Positions 1 to 7,206 of a stretch of 7,206 nucleotides of DNA are shown piece after piece. The notes under the pieces were generated by a model. It was not told the DNA's origin. It did not search any database and saw only the letters and a list, made by a program, of their open reading frames with translations. The stretch is from contig JAICMB010000164.1 of NCBI GenBank assembly GCA_025929455.1, positions 1 through 7,206 on the forward strand, written 5' to 3'. A program made the translations under genes and the position numbers. This DNA comes from Bryobacteraceae bacterium. GTDB taxonomy: Bacteria > Acidobacteriota > Terriglobia > Bryobacterales > Bryobacteraceae. How positions within the stretch are numbered: the stretch's first letter is position 1; every line of letters starts with the position of its first letter.

Positions 1-1356
1 CTCGGACCGCTGTAGCTGCTCCCGGCTTTCGCGCAGCTCCATTTCGGTTTCTTTGCGCGCCGTGATGTCGGCATGCCCGCCGACTACGCGCGTCAGCGTG
101 CCGTCGGGCGACCACACCGCGCCCGCGCGGGACGATAACCAGCGCCAGCCGCCGCCGCTATGCCTGACGCGGAACTCGCATTTATATGATGGCGATCGGC
201 GGTCGAGGTAGTCCCGCATGGAGCGGCCGGCGCGCTCGCGATCGTCCGGATGAACGATGTCCATCCATGCGTCCCAGGTGCGTGGCACTTCCGCCGGCGC
301 AAGGCCGAGAATCTCGCTGTAACGTGGCGAATAGAAGGGTTCGCCGACGCTCGGCTGCCAATCGAAAACGCCCTGCTCCTGTGCTTCGATGGCAAGGCGC
401 CAGCGTTCCTGTTCATCGCCGAGGCGGGCCGTCAAATCGGCTTGCGCCTTCCGCGCACGCTCGGAAATCAGTCGCGCGCGCCGCGCGCGGTAGGCCAGCC
501 AGCCCATAAGCGCGAGCGCGAGCGCCAGACCCGCCGCGCCGTACAGAGTTAGCCGGTACGCGCGCTCCGTCTGCCTCATCGCCACCACCGACTCCGCTTC
601 CGCTGCCGATAACGGCGACCAGCGCTGGAGGCTCCGAGACATGGTTCCATCGAGAGCCAAATTGGAGAATTCAGCGCGCAGCAGATCCGCGGCCCACGCG
701 GTTTGCTTGGTCGAAACGATCGCCAGGTCATGTGATGCCGCGGGAACAGCCCGCATCCGCAGCGGCAGGCCGGCACACGCGCCCGGGCGGTCCAGCAGCA
801 TCAGGTCGAGGTAACGGGCCTCCAGGAGCGTCGCTTCCGCCTGTCCACGGCACACCGCCTCGACAGCTTCCGCCCGCGTCAAGTACTCAAGCGACGTGGC
901 ATGCGGAAACAAATCTCGAACGAAGCTGACACTCCTGCTGCGCAGACACGCGATGCGGCCGAATTCCGGTGTTTTGGTTGATCGGAGAAATAGCAGGGTA
1001 TAGCTATTTCTGATCCAAGGCTTGGTAACGTGTAGGTCCCGCACCCGATACCGTGTCACCGAAGCCGCGGGCCACAAATCAACCAGCCCGAGCCGGAACG
1101 CATCGTCTGGCCGGATATGCGGCAGCGTCACCCACGTCACGTGGACGCCGGTCCGCGCGGCAGCCATGTTGATCATGTCAACGGATATGCCGCCAATGCT
1201 GCCATCCGGCTGAATCGTTTGATACGGCGGCGCGTCATCGATGCCGACGCGGATCACCGGACGGTCCTGCGCGCCCACACAGAAGATGCAAATCCAGCAC
1301 CAGCACAACCATCGCAGGAACAACTTACAGCAGAGGATTTCTTTCGACGCACTCAT
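1..1356 (-). CDS. Membrane sensor protein, SBP_bac_3-TM-PAS, 3' end outside window
   Basis: An uninterrupted 452-codon frame starts at ATG 1356-1354 and is still open at base 1. An in-frame stop lies nine bases upstream, at 1365-1363, so this ATG is the only reasonable ATG start. Residues 9-29 form a hydrophobic signal peptide ending VGA, unusually rich in Cys and Trp. Residues 34-247 resemble a family 3 periplasmic solute-binding domain (IRVGIDDAPPYQ, then GGISVDMINMAAARTG). Residues 268-289 form one transmembrane helix followed by basic residues (RARRARL). Residues 315-435 are a PAS_3/PAC domain, with FDWQP, IVHPDDRERA and the PAC end GGHADITARKE. A coiled coil begins at about 433. The architecture implies that a periplasmic ligand, possibly amino-acid-like, is sensed and relayed to a cytoplasmic output. 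That output, probably a histidine kinase or diguanylate cyclase, is not visible. The gene is divergent from typA. No clear Shine-Dalgarno precedes the start. Confidence 0.88.
   Translation of the reverse strand, partial: MSASKEILCCKLFLRWLCWCWICIFCVGAQDRPVIRVGIDDAPPYQTIQPDGSIGGISVDMINMAAARTGVHVTWVTLPHIRPDDAFRLGLVDLWPAASVTRYRVRDLHVTKPWIRNSYTLLFLRSTKTPEFGRIACLRSRSVSFVRDLFPHATSLEYLTRAEAVEAVCRGQAEATLLEARYLDLMLLDRPGACAGLPLRMRAVPAASHDLAIVSTKQTAWAADLLRAEFSNLALDGTMSRSLQRWSPLSAAEAESVVAMRQTERAYRLTLYGAAGLALALALMGWLAYRARRARLISERARKAQADLTARLGDEQERWRLAIEAQEQGVFDWQPSVGEPFYSPRYSEILGLAPAEVPRTWDAWMDIVHPDDRERAGRSMRDYLDRRSPSYKCEFRVRHSGGGWRWLSSRAGAVWSPDGTLTRVVGGHADITARKETEMELRESREQLQRSE
986..1011. repeat. Perfect 9-base inverted repeat inside the sensor gene
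   Basis: AGAAATAGC (986-994) and GCTATTTCT (1003-1011) are exact reverse complements around an eight-base centre. GATC lies on each side (980-983 and 1012-1015), separated from the left arm by GG. The element is AT-rich within a GC-rich gene and falls in the codons for residues 116-124 of the sensor's binding domain (IRNSYTLLF). It could be a protein-binding site or an RNA hairpin. A nine-base arm of this kind could occur by chance in a window this size. Confidence 0.5.
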
Positions 1357-1456
1357 GCTATTTCACGCGGCACGACTGATGTATCCGGCGGATCTGAACG
1401 CGACTATTCGCACTCCGGGCGCGCCGCTCCGACTGCGCTTCAGCATATCAGACTGG

Positions 1457-1462
1457 TACACT
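1457..1462 (+). promoter_or_regulatory. Possible extended -10 element for typA
   Basis: The hexamer TACACT is preceded by TGG, giving TGGTACACT, which fits an extended -10 (TGnTAnnnT). It lies about 30 bases before the typA ATG, so transcription would start near 1469 and leave a leader of about 22 bases. The best 17-base-spaced -35 is only TGCGCT (1434-1439), a poor match. Short arms TTCAG (1439-1443) and CTGAA (1461-1465) flank the site and could be an operator, but five-base arms arise easily by chance. On the minus strand TATGCT (1447-1442) is an equally weak -10 for the divergent sensor gene. Confidence 0.25.
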
Positions 1463-1491
1463 GAAACTTAGCCCCCTTCCGTAGCCGTTCC

Positions 1492-3339
<1,848 letters not shown>

Positions 3340-3426
3340 GCGCACCCGCGTATTCCTTCCAATACCCTGGATAACTCCGCGCGTCGCGCCCGCGACAGCG
3401 CCTGACTTGCCGTTCCGAATACTAAA

Positions 3427-4119
3427 ATGGCAACCATGATCGTGAGCCTGTCGCACAAGCTCTCGGAATCCACGCCGTTCTTCGAGGGGCTGGAGAAGCC
3501 CGCGCTCGATCGGCTGTACGATCTGGGGCGCGGCGACGACTGCAACTCTTTCTATCTCCGCACGAGCAATCACTGCGGTACGCACGTGGACGGGCCGTGG
3601 CATTTCAATCCGTCGGGGCGCAAGATCTGCGACTACGATATTGCGGAGTTGATTTTCACGCGGCCGGCGATTCTCGATCTGCCTGTTGAACCCGCGCATC
3701 TCATCCGCGCGAACGATCTTGACGGACTGTCGCGCGTGCCGAAGGACACCAACATTGTTCTCCTAAGAACGGGATTCGGGCGGCGTCGGGCGGAAGAGCG
3801 CACCTATGTCGACGACGGGCCAGGCTTCTCGCGCGATGCGGCCGAGCGCATGTTGGACGAGCTTCCGCAGCTTCGCGCGCTCGCCGTGGACTTCATTTCG
3901 CTCGCGGCTTTCCGGCATCAAACCGAAGGCGCGGACGCGCATCGCGTTTTTCTCGGCTGCGCCGGATATAGCGACCGCACTGTACTCCTCATCGAAGACG
4001 CGAAACTCGCGCCCGATCTAACCACACCCGCGCGTGTGATCGTCGTGCCCTGGTACTTCGAGGGCCTGGACAGCGCGCCGTGTACGCTGCTCGCCGAGTT
4101 CGCCGAGGAGCGCGCGTAG
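3427..4119 (+). CDS. Cyclase-family (kynurenine formamidase-like) metal hydrolase
   Basis: This 230-residue protein belongs to the cyclase / KynB / isatin hydrolase family, whose members hydrolyse amides, cyclic amides or lactone-like bonds with bound zinc or manganese. The signature HxGTHxDxPxH is complete as HCGTHVDGPWH (49-59), giving H49, H53, D55 and H59. A later AHRVFL (H172) and LLIED (E190) are plausible second metal ligands, an inference from family layout. The length is typical and there is no signal peptide, so it is probably cytoplasmic. Two starts are possible: ATG 3427 and ATG 3436, the latter just before the conserved IVSLSHKL. Neither has a clear Shine-Dalgarno. It is first in a coupled three-gene set with a deacylase and an enolase-superfamily enzyme. 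No tryptophan-pathway genes are nearby, so a true kynB role is not supported and the substrate is unknown. Confidence 0.87.
   Translation: MATMIVSLSHKLSESTPFFEGLEKPALDRLYDLGRGDDCNSFYLRTSNHCGTHVDGPWHFNPSGRKICDYDIAELIFTRPAILDLPVEPAHLIRANDLDGLSRVPKDTNIVLLRTGFGRRRAEERTYVDDGPGFSRDAAERMLDELPQLRALAVDFISLAAFRHQTEGADAHRVFLGCAGYSDRTVLLIEDAKLAPDLTTPARVIVVPWYFEGLDSAPCTLLAEFAEERA
4105..4110 (+). promoter_or_regulatory. Shine-Dalgarno GAGGAG for the deacylase gene
   Basis: GAGGAG sits nine bases before the GTG at 4120, inside the last codons of the cyclase gene, whose TAG stop (4117-4119) directly abuts that GTG. This strong site selects GTG 4120 as the start and implies that ribosomes finishing the cyclase restart on the deacylase. 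It is the only strong Shine-Dalgarno among the genes whose starts are visible. Confidence 0.75.
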
Positions 4120-5151
4120 GTGGCGACACCCGAACTCGTCATTCATCCGGAGCGCATCGACTTTTCGCGCCCCGGAAAAACGCACTACCAACTCGCGTTT
4201 CATCTCGATTCGGCCTGGGGCTATTCGCTAGTTCCCATGACCGTAATCAACGGCCTCGCCCCGGCGAACGGACCAGCGCCCGGCGTCGCTGCATTCGGCG
4301 GCACCCACGGCAACGAGTACGAAGGCCCGGTCGCAATCAAGCGGCTGTGCGCCGATCTGGATCCCGCGGAGATGTCCGGGACCACGGTCCTGATTCCGCA
4401 GTTGAGCGAGACCGCCTGCCGGGCGCACCGGCGCACCTCGCCCGAAGACGGCGTCAACATGAACCGCGCCTTTCCCGGCAACGCGCGCGGAACGCTGTCG
4501 TATCGAATCGCCCATTTCGTTACAACGCAGGTGTTCCCGCGCGTGCGCATCATCATCGATATACACGCCGGCGGCAATGAAGCGGTGTTCCCGCTGTGCG
4601 CGTCCTTTCATCCCCTGCCCGACCCTGAGCAGCAAGCCGAAACCGAGGACGTTGCGAAGCTGTTCGACACACCGTTCATCTTCGTGTACTCGCGACAGAT
4701 GGCGTCGGGGCTGCTGAGCGATGAGGCGGAAGACGAGGGCAAGATTGCGCTCGGCGGCGAGTTCGGCAACGCCGAGGCGTGCAGCCCGCGCGGAGTGCGG
4801 CACGCCTACGAAGGCATTCGCAATGTCCTGCGCCGTTATGGCATGCTGCGCGGCGACATCGTCCGCATCGCGCCCGAGCGGGCCACCCCGCCACGTATCG
4901 TGCGCGCGCCCGATCTGTCTGACTACATTCCCGCGCCGCGCAACGGCATCTGGGAACCGGTGGTGGCTCCGGGCGCGGATGTGCGAACGGGCGATCTCAT
5001 CGGACGGCTCCACGATTTCTCTAATCACGCGAGCGCGGCGCAAGAGATCCGCGCGCACCGCGAGGGCGTCGTGATCGCGCTCTACTTCGCCGCGCGCTGC
5101 GAGAAAGGACTCACGCTGTACGTCATCGGCGAAGATGCCGGATTCGCATGA
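4120..5151 (+). CDS. Zinc deacylase, succinylglutamate desuccinylase/aspartoacylase family (DoeB-like)
   Basis: This 343-residue protein is in the AstE/AspA branch of the M14 zinc carboxypeptidase fold, which removes an acyl group from an N-acyl amino acid or similar amide. Zinc ligands are visible as H63 and E66 in GGTHGNEYEG (60-69) and H149 in IDIHAGG. E214 in GGEFG is the likely catalytic glutamate. RTSPEDGVNMNRAFPG (105-120) holds the Asn-Arg pair that binds the substrate carboxylate in this fold. The early DSAWG and the C-terminal beta domain (about 260-340, GIWEPVVAPGADVRTGDLIGR) resemble the subgroup containing DoeB, the deacetylase of ectoine breakdown. This resemblance is from memory. 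No ectoine hydrolase (DoeA, M24-like) is present, so DoeB function is not claimed. GTG 4120 is chosen because of the GAGGAG ahead of it. The stop overlaps the next start by ATGA. Confidence 0.88.
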   Translation: MATPELVIHPERIDFSRPGKTHYQLAFHLDSAWGYSLVPMTVINGLAPANGPAPGVAAFGGTHGNEYEGPVAIKRLCADLDPAEMSGTTVLIPQLSETACRAHRRTSPEDGVNMNRAFPGNARGTLSYRIAHFVTTQVFPRVRIIIDIHAGGNEAVFPLCASFHPLPDPEQQAETEDVAKLFDTPFIFVYSRQMASGLLSDEAEDEGKIALGGEFGNAEACSPRGVRHAYEGIRNVLRRYGMLRGDIVRIAPERATPPRIVRAPDLSDYIPAPRNGIWEPVVAPGADVRTGDLIGRLHDFSNHASAAQEIRAHREGVVIALYFAARCEKGLTLYVIGEDAGFA

Positions 5152-6299
5152 AAATTACCAACGTCGAAGTACTGGTGCTGAAGTCGCCGGGCCTCTATAA
5201 TCGTCCGACGGGCGCGGAGGAACCGCTCGGTCCGACGTACATGGGCCTGGTGCGCGTGCAAACGGACGCGGGTATCACCGGCTACTCCGACATGGAAACG
5301 TCCGCGCCGGTGGCGAAAGCCGCGGTGGAAGCGCCGTCCTGGAGCGAGCCCGGCATGGAGTGCTTCGAAGGGCTGGCGTCGCTGATCGTCGGCGAGAATC
5401 CGCTGGAGCCCGAACGGCTCTGGTATAAGATGTACCGCGGCAGCATTTACTACGGCCGACGCGGCGCCGCCATTCAAGCGATCTCGGCGATCGATATTGC
5501 GCTGTGGGACATCATGGGCAAGTTCTACGGCCAGCCCGTGTGCGTGCTGCTCGGCGCGCGCTGGCACGAGCGCGTTCGCGCGTATGCGAGCACGCTGTTC
5601 CGGCCGACGGCCGCTGCAATGCGCGAAGCGGCGCGTGTGTATCTTGACCAGGGCTTTACAGCAATCAAGTTCGGGTGGGGCGTTTTTGGCGAAGACCCGG
5701 GGCGCGATGTGAAGCTCGTAGAAGCCGCACGCGCAGAGATCGGCGACAGCGTCGACCTGATGATCGACACCGGCTGGTTTGTGGAGCGCACTCCCAAACA
5801 GGCGATCCAGGTGATTCGCTCGCTAGAGCCTTACAAGCCGTTCTTCATCGAAGAGATTCTGCATCCGGAAGATTACGACGGCTACCGGCACGTGGCGGAA
5901 AACGTGGACACGCTGATCGCGTGCGGCGAACAGGAGGCAACGGAGTGGGGCTTCCGCGAATTAATCGACCGCGCCAGGGTCGACATTGTGCAGCCCGACC
6001 TCACGCGCTGCGGCGGCTTCACGGTCGCGCGAAAAATCGTGCACATGGCCGAGCGCGCGAACGTGCTCGTTATCCCGCACGCATGGTCATCGGGCCTGCT
6101 CACTGCCGCATCGCTGCACCTCAATGCATTCCAACGCCGCGCGGTGTTTCTCGAATTCAACACTTCGCAAGGCCCGCTCAGCCGTGAACTGGTCCGGAAT
6201 CCACCCGCCATGCAAGACGGCTGCGTCGCGGTGCCGGATGGCCCCGGCCTGGGCGTCGAAGTAGACGACCACGTCATCGACCGCTATCGCATCGCGTAA
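5148..6299 (+). CDS. Mandelate racemase/muconate lactonizing enzyme family protein (enolase superfamily)
   Basis: This 383-residue protein has the two-domain enolase-superfamily layout: a capping domain (1-130, including YMGLVRVQTDAGITGYSD) and a barrel. Such enzymes remove the proton alpha to a carboxylate using Mg2+ and then racemise, dehydrate or cycloisomerise acids. The three metal ligands appear as D207 (MIDTGW), E235 (FIEEIL) and E261 (CGEQEA). D284 (QPDLTRCGG) and H311 (IPHAW) form the His-Asp dyad of the mandelate racemase subgroup, with E336 (FLEF) completing the site. That subgroup contains many acid-sugar dehydratases. At the usual KxK, strand 2 reads AIKFGWG: K174 is kept but the second Lys is Gly. 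ATG 5148 overlaps the upstream TGA by four bases, so it is probably translationally coupled. The specific substrate cannot be read from the sequence. Confidence 0.9.
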   Translation: MKITNVEVLVLKSPGLYNRPTGAEEPLGPTYMGLVRVQTDAGITGYSDMETSAPVAKAAVEAPSWSEPGMECFEGLASLIVGENPLEPERLWYKMYRGSIYYGRRGAAIQAISAIDIALWDIMGKFYGQPVCVLLGARWHERVRAYASTLFRPTAAAMREAARVYLDQGFTAIKFGWGVFGEDPGRDVKLVEAARAEIGDSVDLMIDTGWFVERTPKQAIQVIRSLEPYKPFFIEEILHPEDYDGYRHVAENVDTLIACGEQEATEWGFRELIDRARVDIVQPDLTRCGGFTVARKIVHMAERANVLVIPHAWSSGLLTAASLHLNAFQRRAVFLEFNTSQGPLSRELVRNPPAMQDGCVAVPDGPGLGVEVDDHVIDRYRIA

Positions 6300-6312
6300 G
6301 GGCGCGCTCACT

Positions 6313-7206
6313 TTACCGCGCGGGCTCGAACGACCAAAACGCAATGCCCCAGGCGTCCAGATCCACCGCGGTCCGCATATCGCCTTTCTCAACATGCACA
6401 GGATCGAGCGGCCGCAGCCGCGCGTTTTCGTCATACGACGGCGCCAGCGCATCGAGTATTTCGGGCCGCATCAACTGCCGATCCGGCACGCCCTGCCCGT
6501 CAACAGTGACGTGTACCGGTTTATCGGAGTAATTCCAAACCAGCAAGTTGTAAGTTCGATACAGCGGATCGTAAGTGAAGAAGCCGTGCACCGCCGGATC
6601 GGCGGACTCGAGTTTCAGCCGCTCCCCAGTCAACCGTGACAGCAGCTTGAACGCGAAATACGACGGCCGGACCGTGTTCTGATAATCGAACAGGCCGTCG
6701 TACTGCGGCATACGGTTCCACCAGCGCGCCATAAACGCCGCGCCCTGCGGCGAGAAGAACTTCAGAAACGTATCCAAATCCACGTAGTAATCGCGGATGT
6801 GGTAGTAACACGAGTAATCGAGCCCACCTTCGACCATCTGCCACGCCGTTTCGGTAATATAAGCCGGCTGGAAGCGCGGGTCGCGGACAGGATGGGACAA
6901 CGACATGTTCCACTCATCGAGAAATTTCTCAACTTTAACCTGCGGGTGCTGGGCGAGTATGTTGTTCGCATAGTCGATCGTCTCGCGCACCCGCGCCGGC
7001 TCGCTCGAATAGATGTGCCATGAAACAAAATGCACCGGCACTTTGCCCGCATCCGCCGCCTCCACCAGAGCGGGCAAGAGCGGCGAGCGATAGTTCGCCA
7101 GCGCCGGGCCGCCCACGCGCGCATCGGGGTCCGCGCGCAGTATCGCGGCGGCGGTGTGCTGATAATAGGTCACGTAGCTGTCCGGCTTGAAGCGGTACGG
7201 AGTTCC
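6313..7206 (-). CDS. GH39-like glycoside hydrolase, C-terminal part, 5' end outside window
   Basis: The minus-strand frame is open from the right edge to TAA 6315-6313, giving the last 297 residues. It continues upstream of the GTG at 7173, so that GTG is internal rather than a start. Fragment residues 59-66 (HFVSWHIY) and FLDEWN (95-100) match the GH39 beta-xylosidase/alpha-L-iduronidase barrel. There the Glu of TEWN is the nucleophile, here E98. NTVRPSYFAFKLLSRLTGERL (177-197) resembles the family's late barrel helix (KPTFYAFK). The final ~95 residues form a beta-rich domain (LLVWNYSDKPVHVTV). The general acid, in an NEP motif, and any signal peptide would lie outside the window. The likely role is retaining hydrolysis of a xyloside, uronide or related glycan. 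The gene is convergent with the enolase-superfamily gene, 13 bases apart, with no clear terminator between them. Confidence 0.83.
   Translation of the reverse strand, partial: GTPYRFKPDSYVTYYQHTAAAILRADPDARVGGPALANYRSPLLPALVEAADAGKVPVHFVSWHIYSSEPARVRETIDYANNILAQHPQVKVEKFLDEWNMSLSHPVRDPRFQPAYITETAWQMVEGGLDYSCYYHIRDYYVDLDTFLKFFSPQGAAFMARWWNRMPQYDGLFDYQNTVRPSYFAFKLLSRLTGERLKLESADPAVHGFFTYDPLYRTYNLLVWNYSDKPVHVTVDGQGVPDRQLMRPEILDALAPSYDENARLRPLDPVHVEKGDMRTAVDLDAWGIAFWSFEPAR

Noticed and set aside
186..552. Plus-strand open frames of about 100 residues near the left edge
   Set aside because: They are antisense to the continuous sensor frame, whose PAS/PAC motifs are clear there.
3383..3396. Hairpin GTCGC-GCCC-GCGAC between typA and the cyclase gene as a terminator
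   Set aside because: The stem is only five pairs and no T-tract follows, so it does not meet the pattern of an intrinsic terminator.
3400..3426. Promoter directly before the cyclase gene (TTGCCG and TACTAA)
   Set aside because: The two hexamers are only seven bases apart, and the -10-like box would place the transcript start inside the coding sequence.
4228..5058. 276-residue minus-strand open frame opposite the deacylase gene
   Set aside because: The plus-strand frame contains all zinc-site motifs. The antisense product is low-complexity Arg/Ala-rich and unrecognisable.
6294..6319. Imperfect dyad (GCGTAA / TTACCGC) between the convergent genes
   Set aside because: The arms are short with a bulge and no T-tract on either strand, so they are not a supportable bidirectional terminator.

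Overview
This is a GC-rich bacterial window with tightly packed genes and strong G/C third-position bias. TypA and an SBP-PAS sensor beside sugar and acid catabolic enzymes suggest a free-living heterotroph, perhaps a soil bacterium. The TypA sequence (for example its TNAKAG G5 motif) reminds me of Acidobacteriota, but this is an impression from memory. The phylum is not proven.

Layout: (1) Positions 1-1356, minus strand, hold a long open frame that runs off the left edge. It encodes a membrane sensor with a signal peptide, a periplasmic solute-binding domain (SBP_bac_3-like), one transmembrane helix, a PAS/PAC domain and the start of a coiled coil. Its output domain lies outside the window. 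(2) A 135-base divergent spacer separates it from typA/bipA (1492-3339, plus), a complete ribosome-associated GTPase. (3) After an 87-base gap comes a plus-strand cluster of three metalloenzymes (3427-6299): a cyclase/kynurenine-formamidase-like hydrolase, an AstE/AspA/DoeB-like deacylase, and an enolase-superfamily enzyme of the mandelate racemase subgroup. Genes 1 and 2 abut, with the second gene's Shine-Dalgarno inside the first. Genes 2 and 3 overlap by ATGA. (4) Convergent to this, 13 bases away on the minus strand, is the 3' part of a GH39-like glycoside hydrolase gene that runs off the right edge.

The most interesting element is the three-gene cluster. A cyclic amide/ester/lactone hydrolase, a zinc deacylase and an alpha-proton-abstracting dehydratase or epimerase, translationally coupled, look like consecutive steps in the breakdown of an acylated or cyclic acid substrate. 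I cannot name the substrate. No transporter or regulator for it is visible, and the link to the GH39 enzyme is only proximity. I found no RNA genes, mobile elements, CRISPR arrays or convincing terminators.
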